This document shows, one piece after another, positions 11,903 through 26,480 of a DNA stretch of 64,000 nt. Source of the stretch: Latrodectus hesperus (Eukaryota; Arthropoda; Arachnida; Araneae; Theridiidae); assembly GCA_037975125.1 (NCBI GenBank), contig CM075850.1, positions 73,141,890 through 73,205,889 on the forward strand, in the 5' to 3' direction. Every line of letters begins with the position of its first letter. Within the stretch, counting starts at the first letter, position 1. The notes under the pieces are model-generated. The model made no database searches. It had not been told where the DNA came from and worked only from the letters and a program-made list of their open reading frames with translations. Position numbers and translations under genes: made by a program.

Positions 11903-14900
11903 CTAAAATAAAAACAAACCTGGTTATTTTTTTAAATAAAATTTGTTCCATGATTTCAAATGTTACATCAATTTTTCACAAACTGCTCAAGAATGATTAG
12001 TCAAATGTACATTTCAGCTGTTTTTTAAATTTTATTAAGTGTTGGTGTGATATATAATGAAAAATGCTTCTGTCAGTTTAAAAGTGAAAATTTCTGTTAA
12101 TAGATTTTGTCAGTTTAAAGGTAATTCAAGGTGAAAAGTTATACGTTGAGTCTTCATTTTAAAAATTAATTTATATATATAAAAAGTAAATTCATGATTA
12201 CTTGGTTTATTGACTGAAAATAATGGTTTAAAAATTGGAAAATTTGAAAAGTAAATTCTTAACTTCTAAGAAACGCAGTAAATCTAAAAAAAGTTTAGAT
12301 TTTTTTATAGATGAATCTAAATTTTCATAAAAGAGGAAGAGTGGAATATAGAGAAATTTACTATAATCTTTCTCAAAATTTATGCAGTCAAAAAATGCCA
12401 TGCAAATAATTAAGCTAATTGTAAAAATATTTCTTGACATCTATGATATAAACGATCTATAAGTATCAAAATCTATTTTATTAAAGCTTGCCAGCAGAAT
12501 TTCGCCATGATACTATTTTTAATTCAATAATTCTTGAGAAGAATACATTCAAAATTTTATAAAAAAACTTATACCTGAATTTTTATTGTTTTTTATGCAT
12601 GATAATACTTTGATATTTAAGACGATAGTGAATAAATAGCTGATTCTCCATTTTCTTTTATAGGCTCATGTTTCCTTTCATGATCTTTTTTTATAACCAG
12701 TCCTCAAGTTTTATTTTATATATCAAATAGGCTTGATGGCACTGTCTAGTGAATAGTATTGATTTCTCGGATTGCAAAGATTAAAGATTTATGGAAGAAA
12801 TGGCGCCATATTCTGAGTACTTTAACAAAAACTGCAAAAATAAATTATTATTTTTTTGCAGTTTTTTTAATTAACATACTGTATTTTTTAAATGTCAAAA
12901 AGTATAATTATAGTTTATTATAACTATAAATAGATGAATTTGTCTTCTAATTGTTTGATATTGTGATCAAATATTCGCATCTAGGTATGATAAATGCATG
13001 CAAACAATATATTAATTTTATTATAATAAATTAATTGAATTTACTTTTGCTTACTATTAGCAATAGTAATTTTCACAAAAGTATTTATTTTAATATTTTT
13101 AAATTCAGTTTTATTTTTAAAGAAATTTTTATTTTTATGTGTATGCTATAATGTAATTTATAATTATAATGTATTTGTCTGTATATTATTCTGTCTCAAC
13201 AGTTCACGAGAAATAAACTTTTCTTTAAATCTATTTAGGTTCAAGTCAGTACATTTCAAATAAACGTTATAGGAATACTTTTTATATCCTTTGTAAGTGA
13301 ACTACACCTGCATTACCTTGTATAGCAATCTACTTTTTTTCGAGAATAGCAGTTCCGCCAAAATTATATCATGTATAATTTTTATAGCTAAGAATGAAAA
13401 AATAATGGTATAAAAAGATGTCATGAAAATTGGTGTATAATAATACTGCAATCTTTTTCCTATTGTAATTTTTTTCATGCTTTCTTTCTGTTTCTCTTCT
13501 AAGATCTTAACATTTGGCTTTCACACTCAAAGCTTTTCATTTTATAAAAAAAATATGTTCTCAAGAAAAAAAGTTTAGCTATTGTTGCCTTTTTCTATGG
13601 ATTGTCATCATTATGGAATTCATTTTAGACTCCAGTAGTTCCACCTTCATGGAAAAAACTGAATATTATAAAATTTTATTGGGTGGTTTATAAATTTTAC
13701 GCATAAGCTATTTTCCATTTTCTTTTTTATGCACAAAACGCATTCCTTAAGTTATTCTATTTTGTAAAATGTACACTGCATTTGAAATAAAGTGTTCAAC
13801 GTTCAGCGAAGCTTCCCAATAGGCCTAATGGAGGATCATGACTGCATTATTTTATTAAAATGTGTCATGTTCTTTCTTTAATTTGTGAACTGTAATGGCT
13901 GTCAAGGACACAATCATTAAAAGAATAATATAGTCCTCAGTAAAATTATTATGATCATCTCATGTAATTTTTCCTACAACGAGTACCGTAACATCAGTGA
14001 AAACTATGACGCCTTGCAATTTGCATGAGATTTATCCAAGTTGTATCGGACAGATGAAAAAGTCACCTATTCTTTGTTCTGATTCATGAAAAGGTATGTT
14101 ATAGTCACGAACAAAGGACCTCTACTTATGTGGTTAATAAGTTTAGACTTGCAAAGACTTTTTTTTTTTTTTAGTTTAGACTTTTTTACTTTTTTTTTTT
14201 TAGTTTAGACTTAAGTTTAGACTTTTTTTCCTCACAAGTAGAAAAATAGAAACTATTAGAATGTACAAATCAAGGGAATAGTAAGAAATATGTAAGTCTT
14301 CAAATGTTTTTCGTTAATTGTAACCTTTCAAATTATCAACTAAATAATACTTTTTAGTGTATTCATAATATACTAAATTCACTTTTTAGTGTATTTAGTA
14401 TATTTTAGTGTAAACAAAGAAATGGTTTTGAAAATACAGCTAAATGTTTTTAAATAATATAATGTATGCATAAGGCATGCATTTTAATTTATGCATTTTA
14501 ATAATATAATGCATGCAAATATTAAGCATGAGGATAAATTAATCTTTTGTCTTAAATTGCAGTGACGAATTACTGAATTTCTATTAAATACTTTAAAATG
14601 GTGCCTTCAAAAACTGCATTTTACATATGTTTTCCCACTAGACACACGCAAACTTTAATTTTCTTTATTTCAATTAAGAGCTTTGAATATTAACCAATTA
14701 AATATTGATTTATAGTTTTCTTTTTATATTATTCTTAAGAAAATTAAAAAAAACTATGCTAATAGGTTCCTGATAAATTTTTAGGATTGAAATTGTAGAA
14801 AATTTCTCGAATAGGAAAGATATGACTCGACAAGGATATTTTCTGTTAAGAATAGATTTTTAAACATAAGAAAACCTTATAAAATCGCTCCATAATGTAT

Positions 14901-15659
14901 TTCTTTTATCGAAACTATTGGAAAGTACGCGTACAATAAACTTTAAACATTCACTTCGAGATTTCTATGAATTTTATTTTATAGCCATTTTTTTATAACA
15001 AGATCACTGAAGCTTGGAATTTTATGTTCGTGCTTGTTTAGCAACAGAAAGGAATCTATCTTGACTGGCAAGCTTATTTTTTTATATTTCTTTCATAGAA
15101 AACAATCAATTTTAGTTTACATTCACGACCTTCTGTAATACCTTTACATTTATAATCTTAAGAACTTAAGAATGACTCTTAATATCTTTATTAGATAGTT
15201 TGTTGATGATAAAATGTATCTTTCAAATTATTTAAATAAATTATTTAAGCGTGCATATTTCATACAGGGAATATTTCATATTATTACCTTCTACATTATT
15301 TTTCGTTAGTTTAAATGAAATATCTTTTTTCATATAGAATAAACGCTCCACAATATAGAATTACAGAAAAATTTTATATTTCATAAGTGAAAGTTTCCTT
15401 TCATCTTCCAGCTTTGCTTAAACTTTTTTCAAATCATTTATTTTTTCTATAATATTTCCTTCAGAATATATTAATAATATGAATGCAATAAGTTTTGTGT
15501 GCAAAATTAAATTACAAATAGTGAATATCTGAGTTATGGATTAATGGTTTAAAAACTATTGAGACATATTTTTGACCTTGTAAAAGCAAATTTTTAAAAA
15601 GAACAGAAAAATGTGTGTGAGAGAAATTTTATTAATAACATTATATGTACACCCATAAT
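11903..15659. other. AT-rich intergenic DNA with simple repeats
   Basis: No gene recognised. Holds a small hairpin (ACTGCAAAAA near 12831 with TTTTTTTGCAGT near 12851), a T-run/AGTTTAGACTT tandem patch at 14135-14230 and a CTTTTTAGTGTATT repeat at about 14350-14415. Confidence 0.5.
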
Positions 15660-15762
15660 CGCTAAAATCGTTAATTTTGGGATTGACGTTATAGATTATA
15701 TTTTCCATTCATTGATAGAGATATAATCTATAGTGTCAATCCCAAAATTAACGATTTTAGCG
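15660..15762. mobile_element. Foldback element / MITE-like hairpin with 42-bp arms
   Basis: Arm 15660-15701, starting CGCTAAAATCGTTAATTTTG, is the reverse complement of 15721-15762 at 40 of 42 positions, around a 19-bp loop. Near-identity of the arms implies recent origin or selection for pairing. No transposase lies inside. A small inverted-repeat transposon or solo foldback is the simplest reading. Confidence 0.8.
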
Positions 15763-18700
15763 CAAAATTAACATCATATTAAATCCAAAGATGCACTTTA
15801 TTAAAATTGACTTACTTGTTAAATTGTTGATGTGATCGTAAAGTTTAAAAAACATGTTTTAACAAATTATCTTAATCAATTAATAAGTTGTTAACTGTTT
15901 TATGAATATTTAAGGCTGTCAATTAATCAATTAAATAGCGTGTCGCTCTCATAATTAGCTGTTTATTACAATAAACAATTATTCATCTTTACTAGAATGT
16001 CTTTTGATCTATGCTGCGTGATATACTAATATATTGCGATATAATACTTTTCAAAAATTATTATTCATAATATTTTTATAAACATAATATTTTCATAACA
16101 TATAATAACATTTCATAACATATTTTATAAATATAAGTTTTAATGAATAGTTTATATATGTTTTTTATTTTTCCTATTTTTACTACAGACCTGCTGACAC
16201 TGTGATTAATAACAGTATAGGGTGTTTAAAACCGGTATGTAACCACTAATGAAAACTGAATCAGAGAATTCTCTCATTCAGAAAAGAAAACCCCTTTGTG
16301 ATGTTTAAATTTTTTTTCTCAATTAACATAATAGTATTTTATTGAAAAATAATATTCAGACAGATTTGATTTATCTTTTATTCTTGGAAAACGTTATCAA
16401 AAGAGAGATAATTCTCTGAAATATATTATTAATAGATTCATATCAAAATAAAAAATTGTGAACTTAAAAAAAGAAAATGGAGATGTTGAAAAAATGAGAG
16501 TAAACAAGCACAAAATATTTATACGAGTTCTGTTAAATTTGATTGCAAATTTATTTGATTTAAAGAATATAAACTGCTTTCTTTGGCATGATATTAAAAT
16601 TAAATCAACACAAAACATTTTCTTTTCTTATTTGAATTATTTCGAAGCATTTATTTTCAATACTAAACATAAATTCCTTAGGAAAACTCCTTAATGAATC
16701 CTGACTTAGAAAGTATGAAGTGCCTACCTTCGTGACTTTCTCGAAACTTAATTATTAAAGGAATATTTTCGTGACTCGATGACTCTGAGCTTGCACATTC
16801 TGGGCGTGTCTTGGGCAAAATGAAATAGCATTTTTTACTACCATTTTATAGGTAGCTGTTGATGACCCCAAATTTATGATTTTATAGATGCCTAGCTTAT
16901 TTATTTAGTCCTGATGAGATATCATCTCTTGCTAGCCGAGGACTTAATTGTCTGTTCCGATTGATTGACGGTTTGTCTGTTTTACGTGTTGGCTCCTTAA
17001 TTGTAAGAAGCTTTCTACCCATGACCATGCTGTGAATATGATCATCACATATCTTAGATTGAACCACCTGATATTAAGAACTATGCGGCTCATTATTAAA
17101 TGGTCGAGTCTCTAATAAATTACGTGTTTTTCCTTGCTGTTTTTAATGCTTTAATGTTACGGTAGTAATAAGTTAATGATGAGGTTGTTGGACGGATGGT
17201 ATCTTACAATATTACTATTGGAGGTATACTGAAGAGAATTGGTCTCTGTTATTAATATAAGGAAAGTCAGTTCTGTTGCTTTGTAAATATATTGCTATAA
17301 TTTATATGATAACAAATTGAGCTGTTAGCGCATGTCATTTGTCATAACCAATCAAAAATTATTGAAAGAAGAGAAAAGTTTGTATTTACAAATAATATTT
17401 CTGAGAGAAGTAATTTCTGCTGAAATGCTCGAAAGAATGACCTAGACCTCATTTGATAGGATATTGTTCAATGTGATATGTATCCTTGAGATGTCACACA
17501 CATCATATTATTATTATTATATAATTTTTATTAAATTTAATAATTTATTACAAAAAAGCTCACAATTTTATAAGCATTTCCTAACTATAACTGATAAATC
17601 AAGGGGAAAAATTGATGGTGCTAAGGCTGAAATTTCATTGTTTAAACTTAACATTTTCCAGTAAAAGTTACCTTATGCGTATATTAATGTGTAATTATAT
17701 TTACAATACGATTTCCATTCTAAGATACAAGATTTTTTACTAATATGGCTTAGCTATTTTTTCATGAATTGAACATTTCTAAATGCTTTATTAGAATACA
17801 TTTTACTAATATTTTTAGAATAAAATCAAATTTTATATTATCATTTAGAATTCGTGTATAGAATAACAACCATACACTAATTTAAATTGTTCTCTGTTTT
17901 ATTTTATTTCAACTTATGCTATGAAATTGTTTAAATCTGTACCCTCAAATTCTGTGTAATTGTACAGAATTTATAAGAGTATATATATACGTACGGAAGT
18001 ATATGTATGAATATGTATAGAAGAGACAAGAATATGTATGATAATAGAAAGCGCCTTTTATCCAACTGATTTTTATGTTAACAAATATTGTTCTCGAAGT
18101 TCAACTGTGTACAATTTAATAAATACGAAATATCTTGGTAGGTTTGAAAATTTTTACTGTATTGAATTAAACTGCATTAAAAATTCATAAATTCGAAGAA
18201 AAATTAAGCTTTAAAACAATTTTCACTTTCATTTTCCTAAAAATGCAGCATTTACGACGAACAACTGGGAAAAGACTTTATTTCTAACTGTGGCAGTTAC
18301 TTTCATATGAGTAATATAGTAATAGATTATTTTCCCTGAAAAAATTATGTATACGATTCAAATTGTTGCATTACTCACATTTTATGGTGTTCTCTGAAGT
18401 TAATATCTTGGCGTAAAAAATTGAAAGAATAAGTATGAAAGAACAAATGAGACCTAGCTTGTGTGACAGTTACCCAAGCGCATAATATATTCGCCGTTCA
18501 TTTTCAATTTAAATGCAACAAATTTTCCCAAGTCATTGACTTTTTTCTTTTATCACCACAAGAAACAGGAGAATGCTATAATTTCAATTTGAATTATAAG
18601 TATTGGGATTTTATATTTGAGTATGTGATTTGATTATATAAAACAAAATGTTCTAAAAACTTTGTTCATCATAGTATATATTTTAAAAATAATTTAAATC

Positions 18701-19342
18701 GATTAATTTTGATTAAAAAATCATGAAATATTTATTATTTTTTAAAAGGTTTAATTGTGCTATTTGTGTAACTTATAAATATTTTTTAATGTTTTATTGT
18801 TAATATATATGATTAAACTATTCATTTTTAAAAGTCTTCCTATATTTTAAAAGCAGTTCGTTGTTGAAATATATTTTTGCACGAAGAAAATAGATTAATA
18901 GAAAATCATTTTTAATATTTAAAGGGAATTGCATTTTTCTTAATATTTTCCTTTCAGCTGTTTAATTATAATTTGTTGGCAAAGATGAAATAACAAATGT
19001 AAAATAATTTATATTATTAAATTGCTCTCTGTCTAAACTGTTTTAATTTGTTTGTACGGCATGGCGTGCTGGCATTGATATTTTCTTCTTTCCTGTATTG
19101 ATTTGCCTATATTTTGAAATGATTGAAATAATTTTTAGTATTTAAATCAATATCTTTAGTATCATATTTCAAAAGATCGCGCAACTTCTTTATGTCATTG
19201 AAAAATATTTGAAAGGGCTTTTTCCTTTGTTATCAGAAAACTGAGATATTTGACATTCTTTGTTTTTGATATTTTTGTTGTACGGTTTTGTAGTTGTGGA
19301 GGGGTTTGTAGGGTTTGTAGGGGGATTCAAAGGGCCTTAGTT
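15763..19342. other. AT-rich intergenic DNA
   Basis: No gene recognised. A slightly GC-richer patch at 16690-17060 has no open frame of note. Confidence 0.5.
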
Positions 19343-19825
19343 ATGGATGATATAATTGATGATAATAATTTATTGTTAAATGTTTCTAATGATTCTGATA
19401 CGAATTTATAGTTGTCTTGAAATGTTCTGGATTGTTCTTCTGAATATTCGAGTAGTGAACTTTTCTCCGATGAAAATTTGATTTCTGCTAGAAATTTTTT
19501 ATCGAAATTGATATGAATATCCATATTCTTCGGGTTTCCGGTTTAATTTTATCGGTCTGCCAGCCGTAAATATACAAGTGGATGATATTTCTAATGAACT
19601 AGTTTTATGGAATGTTTATTAATTCTTTCTGATGAATAAAACTGTGAGGATATGCGAAACAGTGCATCCAATTAAGCAGTGCTGGAAAATTCTCAAGAAG
19701 TAATTTTTGGGAAGGAACGACTCTGGGAGAAATGCATATATTGTATGCCCTATTTTGTGCCCTACTTTCAGGGAATTTATAAAGAAACTGATCAGCACTG
19801 GAGCAATAGGCATTACACATTCCTA
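19343..19825 (+). pseudogene. piggyBac-like transposase N-terminal relic
   Basis: An acidic, Ser-rich start (MDDIIDDNNLLLNVSNDSDT from 19343; later SSEYSSSELFSDE) resembles the N-terminal tail of piggyBac/PGBD transposases. About 300 bp on, YAKQCIQLSSAGKFSRSNFW (about 19647-19706) matches the 'yA.q......s...W...t..E...f' start of the DDE_Tnp_1_7 domain. Several stops and frame changes are present (for example TAG near 19409). No catalytic core is visible. Assigned on pattern only. Confidence 0.5.
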
Positions 19826-22800
19826 TTCTTTTTTCTCAAATAAAGTCTCATCCGATTGTTTTCTTTTGTTACTGTGATTGCAAAAAAGTCCAGTGGTATA
19901 CAATCAAAAATATACTTTTTTGTAAACATTTCTGGTAAAAAAAAGTGAATAATTAAGGGGTTAAAGTTTCAAGCAGATTCATTATCTTAAGGGGAAAAAC
20001 TAAATCGACAAATTATGTATATTTCTCCTTATCTCACATATTTTTTTTAAATAAATGATTGTAAAACAGTCGATTGTAAATTAAAGGTTTCTCTCTTAAG
20101 TTAAAAGCTTTAGAAAGTCTGTTTTGTAAATTATACTACGATTAATAATTTTACCAAGAATGAAGTATTTCGTTTTATTCTTTTGAGATAGATAAAGTTT
20201 TTATAATTAAAACATTTAATAATTATTTCCCCATTAAATATCTCCGTCAATAAGAATTATTTTTGAGTAAGAAGTAGTCGCCTTTGCTTAAAGCATTGAT
20301 TACATGCAACGCATTTTTTTGTAATTGTATATTCAATTTTAAAATTAAAATTGTATATTTATACTATTAGAAAATGTAGTTTAAAGTAAACGCTCACATA
20401 ACTTACAATTCTTACTGGTGAAGGATGTTTACAAATTCTAAACTAATCTGAATCGTATTCTTGACAATTAGTCAGGATATCCAGACTCATTAATTTCCTT
20501 CTAAGATCACCGAAATCTTTTTCATAATTAAGGTATTTTACTAAAAATCTCTTCTTTAGTGTTTTCGCATAAAATATCAAATGTTTAAAGATGAATGTTA
20601 ATGACAAATTTTTTGTAAGATAGAAAACAACTTTCTATAAAAAATTAATACTGACGTTTTATATGTTATATGCGGAAGAGCACTTTGATGCTCTACAAAT
20701 TCTAAGTTAATTGAAATCTGTGAGATTGGACATGTGCTCTTGGAGGAATGAAGTATGTGTATATAAATACAAAAAAATGATAAAAAAATTTTTTTTAAAA
20801 GAATTATCATTGAATATACTTTGAATACTAAATAAAAGATTATTCAATTTTATGCACGAGCAAGCAAAATCGTTTTTAAAAGTTTAAGCAATTGAATTGT
20901 GCGTACACAATGGTGTTTTACAGTTATTGAAAGAACATTTCTAAATTTAAAATAGAATAATAATCATCTAATGTATATCTGTATGTGTACATGCATGTGT
21001 ATATTGGTTATCTTGCCTATATAATCCATTGTGAATGAATAATGTATTTATGCGAACATTATTAGTATTTCCTCTATGTTCTGTTCAATATTTAAAATTT
21101 TTGTGTTTAATTTTCTTATTTAACTTATTATATACGTAATCTTTGAATAACAATATTTTTTAATTTGCCATTTAAATGTGAAATTTATATGAAAATGAAC
21201 TGAAGCACATTCATCTTATACTTTGATAAGTTTCAGAGAAAATACTCTTATTAACGAGTCATTGATCCCGATTGCGTGTGCGATCAGCGTCCGAAAATAT
21301 TGCGCAGATCAAATATTTGATCTCCATGGTTTTCTTTCTGAACAGAAACGGAATAATTTTTCAGAATTATGCTGTCTGTGCATTAATGGGACATATTTAG
21401 TATGTTCTTGAACTTCAAATCGATTGGTATTAAGGGAAGCAACTCTACACTGTCGATATCGTGATGCACATTAATTAAGCTTCCACTCCTTTTTTCCCCT
21501 TTCTTTTCTCTTTTTTTTTTTTTTCGTACGATTTTTGCAACAACTCAGGTACTTTCGTTAGTAACCATGCATAGATATATAACATGAATTTTAATAATTC
21601 ATTTTCAGTATTTTCATTAATTAAACATTCGTGTGCAGTTTTGTTATTATTTGTTTATTAATTCTGTATTTCAAATATTGGTGAAATTTCTTAATTTTAA
21701 TATAAAATTTTAACTATATTTTACAGTGTGAGCTGGCTAATAATATTATATTAATCAAATTTATAAATCAAAATAATCTTCATATTATTAATTAAATTTT
21801 AAAAGGGTGTCGCCTAAAATCTTATGTTTTTTCATTAAGTTATTATTCTTTATATAGTTATGTTGTGTGTGCAATTTATATTCAAACTTTGCTAGTATAA
21901 AAGAGATGATTAAATCAAATTGCATATTAATGGTAAGTAATTAAGTAATAGGATCCCTTCATAATTTAGTAGTAGAATCATGTTCTACGGAGTAGAAGGT
22001 CAATATTTGATCTTAACCGTTGATAAATGATGAAAGCAGTAGGTTTTCTGCTTTCACCGTGTGTATCAGTTAGAATAAGTACTTGTGGATTTTTTGGGTT
22101 ACACAGGAAAGTAATTCATTTCCTATTAAAAATCTTACTTGAAGGAGATCATACGTGCTGAATTCAAAATATTTTACAATAGCCTTTGTTAGGTTATCAA
22201 TTACAGATTGTGAAATTATATAATATCTCAGCATCTTTCAAAAGCAACAAGAGTATTTTGTTTTTCTTCCGCAACTGATATTTCAATACATTGTTAAATT
22301 GTCATCTTTTTGATCGTCAATTCATCAATTCATTGGTTCAATCTCCATTTCTAGCTTTGCCTCAGAATCTATTTTAAACCTTATGTCTCAAAGAATTATC
22401 TGCTCTTGTGGAAAAGTAGTTTTTGTAAACATCGGAATTATCAAGATCACATCTTTTGTTGATGTCTCCAATACATTCTTTATCTTTTTGATGGGATTCA
22501 GATCAAAACATCACGGAGGCAGTTTATTGCGCTTGGAGAGATCCAAATATTCTTGAAACTAATTCTCTATAATGAGAGTTTGATGAAAAATACGTAAAAT
22601 CAATATATGAGTTTGTAGGGACGTAAGAAAATGGAAGTTAGAATAATACAAAACAAAACATTTACTACGACATTACACATGATTAAAACAGTTACAAAAG
22701 AAAATACTTAATAATTATAAACAAGGTTATATATAAGGTTAGAAGGTACATTACAAATAATAAACAAAGTTATTTATGAACCGGATGGTTCGCCTTCCAT

Positions 22801-23035
22801 TACTCACATCTCCCCTCTATATCATCTATCTCTATTTCTTATTGGATATTGAATATTTTGTAAATTCTCTCTATTGGGCAATATCGCCATCTCTTGTCAG
22901 TAAAGTTAATATAGATCTTTTACAAGTTCAAAAAAAAAGTATAAATTATAATGATGAAGTTTGCTTTAAGGAGAATAGGGTCTTGTATGTTGTTAAAAAC
23001 CATTAGAATATAATTTTAAATTCAATGGCACGATA
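19826..23035. other. AT-rich intergenic DNA
   Basis: No gene recognised; the short open frames at 20598-20810, 21223-21411 and 22776-23006 lack any family signature. Confidence 0.5.
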
Positions 23036-23290
23036 ACACGTGAGAAAAAAGCCTGCAGTGTCCATCTCTATTTTTGTGTCCGAAGGCCATTCTATTTGAA
23101 GCATATGTCCTGATTGGTAGTCAACCTAATGCTGAACCCCTAGTGTTTTGTTCCCAAGCATACTTGATATTCAGTTAAATCGACCCACTGAAGGAATGAA
23201 AGGCTGAATCGACCTTGCCCAGCCTGGTTGATGAATCTCTGTGTCTTGGAAGTTTGAAGCGATACTACAACGCCACCGGGCTTAATTTTG
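23036..23290. repeat. GC-richer SINE-like or transposon fragment, unclassified
   Basis: A stretch of about 45% G+C (GAAAGGCTGAATCGACC, GCCCAGCCTGG, ACAACGCCACCGGGC) bounded by AT-rich DNA. A loosely similar phrase (GACCGAAAGGCTCAACGC) occurs near 25503-25522. No clear A or B box. Confidence 0.3.
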
Positions 23291-23438
23291 AATATAAGTG
23301 ACAAAATGTTTTATGAAAATTAACTAATGTTTACAGAAAAATATTTTTGACGTAAAAACATATTTCTGCATAAATCTCTATGATCTAAGTTTTCCCTTAG
23401 CAGTATAAGTTATCTCTCAGTTATTTTATCAAAGTTAT

Positions 23439-23550
23439 TTGAATCAAATGATATAAAGTGATTAATTTGAATTACTATATTAAATTAGATGTACTATGAT
23501 TATTGAGCTTTTAATCTGCAATTATTTGAACTCTTAATCATTTGATTCAA
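23439..23550. repeat. 14-bp inverted repeat, 84-bp spacer
   Basis: TTGAATCAAATGAT at 23439-23452 and its exact complement at 23537-23550. Confidence 0.75.
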
Positions 23551-25719
23551 GTTCTAATTAATCATGAAAATTGTTTTGAAATCAACTTTCAAGTAATCTG
23601 AACATGGTCCAGGAAAGAGTTTATGAGAAATTCAGTGATAAAACTCAGGGATATACTTCATTACAAATGCTGAATATCAGCTAAAATCCAATTTAAAATT
23701 TTTATTGTCCTAAGTAAGTATTTTTCATAGCGCGCCAATGCTGTTAGATATGAAATATCTATACTTGTTATTAAATATATAATAAAGTAAAACTATAAAA
23801 AATCTAAAGTTAATAAATCTAAATTTTACGGTTACGCATTATTTAAACTTAAGATTTAGCTAAATTATTTAATGGACTTTTAACTAAATTATAAAATTGA
23901 ATCAGTTTATTAAATAATCAATAAACTGAATTATCAGAAACTTATTAGAGTTAAATTTATATTCTTAAAATTTAAGATTTATGAATTTAAAAAAAATAAT
24001 AACTGCTTAATCTTAAGCCCGTGAAGCAAGCAAAGCAGAATAATTTACATAATATTGTAATATTAATTCAATAAAAACTATAATTTCCTATTCTAATAAA
24101 GAAACAGATTTGTTTTGATAAGAAAATAAATATTCTCAAACTCAATCATTCAGTGTCAAAAAAAGTAAGAGAATTCTATTTCTTCCATCAACAATTCTTT
24201 CGAAATTCTATTTTAACCGTCGTTTCATGGACTAACTGATTAAGCTCACGAGCTGTCAAATATTTCAACCCACAATGTTGCTACCCTTTTATTTAGAAAA
24301 GCCTTTTGGAAAACGAGTAAATTACTTTGAATTGAGACTCTAAATGAAAGTTCTGATGGATGAGAGACCTTATCTCACGCGCTTGAAGCATTAATCTCCA
24401 AATAAGATTTTAAGTTACGGAGCGGGTGAGCATTTCGTTCTATTTTCGCCAATTCCCATTCTTCGCCCCATTCAATCGAATCTTTAATCTTTTGCCTCCT
24501 TTTGTGCTTCTGTGAAGGTGAACTAACAAAACAAATTTTACACTAAATTGACATTTATGTTCAGAGAAAAGGAGCATCATTTACATTCAAAAGATAAACC
24601 GATATTCTAAACATTGGGAAATAAGAAAATGTATAATTTGGCGCAATTTGGTGTATTAATATTTTTAAATCTTTTATTTATGCACGTTGTGATTATTCTG
24701 CATAACTAATATTTTTATCGGTGTGAATTGATTAAAATAAAGATTAAAAAATTAAAACTTTTGAAGGCATTGATAAATGAAAGGCTTAGATTTGTAGCGA
24801 AATTACTTTTATTTTATTATGAAGATATTCTTCTATAATGAAAACACACTTTAGATTCAAGACTTAGTTAATTAATAATAAAAAGAACTTAATTTTTAAA
24901 ATTAATTAATAATCAATGCATTTATAAAATAGTGCTCTGCTTCTTTATTAGCATTTAAATAGGTAACTAATGTTAATAAAAATCAAGTTTTATTTCATAA
25001 AAATTAAAATTAATTTATGCTTTGTATCACTACCTTATATTTCATTTTATATTATGAATTTAAAAATTAAGTACTGTAATAAATAATTATGATTTATATT
25101 TTAATTTTCTTTGGTGCTCCAAATTCACACACACAGCTTGCGTTTTACTTACTTAATTTAAAAACTACTTTATTAAATCAAACTTTCCTGACAGTGAAAA
25201 ACATGTTATTAGTACATTCCAATTTCAAGTTCACGAAAAAAAATGACCAATCGTTATTGACTAACGATTAATCACTTGGCTCAACATCAGTTATGGTAGG
25301 AATGGGGTGTAGTCCTTATCTTACAACCGTCTTCCTCGAATTCATTTTACTGAGTCAATTCGAATGACTTGAGCACTGATCAGCTATTACTACTCTACTT
25401 AATTCTATATAAATGCGGAATTACAGCTTGTAAATACTTCAGGTTTGAATCGTTCAAATGATTTATCGAGTCGCCAGCCTGTTGAATAATCTTTTAGGGT
25501 TGGACCGAAAGGCTCAACGCAACAGGTAAAATTGAGCATCATGGTTAGTACTGATGTCACACAGAGAAACAATTATTTTGACGAAATGGAAAAAGTTTTT
25601 TTTATTTTTCTTCAGAGTTATTTTGTGTTTAATAAGGTTTTTAACAAATATGTCCTCAATTGAAGTCAGTAGCTTAGGTCGGTACTTCATGTTGCAATTG
25701 TTTCAAAAAAATTTAAATT
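23551..25719. other. AT-rich intergenic DNA
   Basis: A modestly GC-richer stretch at 24220-24530 has no recognisable frame. Nothing else seen. Confidence 0.5.
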
Positions 25720-25782
25720 ACTATATTTACTTATGTATTATATGTATAGTATTGAGGTAACTAGTATATAAGTAAATATAGT
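25720..25782. repeat. 15-bp perfect inverted repeat
   Basis: ACTATATTTACTTAT at 25720-25734 and its exact complement at 25768-25782, with a 33-bp loop. Confidence 0.85.
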
Positions 25783-26181
25783 ATGAATAATTTTACTTTT
25801 TTCTGAAGAAAATTCAATATGACAGTATTCTAAAAATTGCCTTATATATGTAACTATTCATCATATTAAAATTTTTATATTCTTAGCTTTAAAAATATGA
25901 TGTGTGCAAATACGTGTCTGCATAAATAAATATTTTCACATACTTTCTTGGCGATTTAGTAAGCGTTCTAAAATTATGTAGGGGCTTTGATGCGATATCT
26001 CCTTATCCTATGCAAAGTTATATTCCACTGCTATGGTCAAGTTTCTTAAAATCTATAATTTCCCATCAAAGCTTCTCTGATTTATTTAGACCGGAATGAA
26101 TTTCTGTGATTTTTAAATTCGCTTTTAAAATCATATGCCATAATTTCGTCCTTGAGAAGATACATAAAGTAAGTGTTTTAA

Positions 26182-26284
<103 letters not shown>

Positions 26285-26480
26285 TAACAGCTTCACAATA
26301 ATATAATAAATTATTAATAGTTATAAGTGCAATAAATAGTTAACATTTAATTTTTCTTTATTATTTCACTTTATATTAATTTTGGGTTTGTTACTACATA
26401 ATATGAATTTCAAAAAGTTAAAAATTATTTCTTATTTTTTTATTTACTTAAAACGATTATTAATATATAAATATAATATT

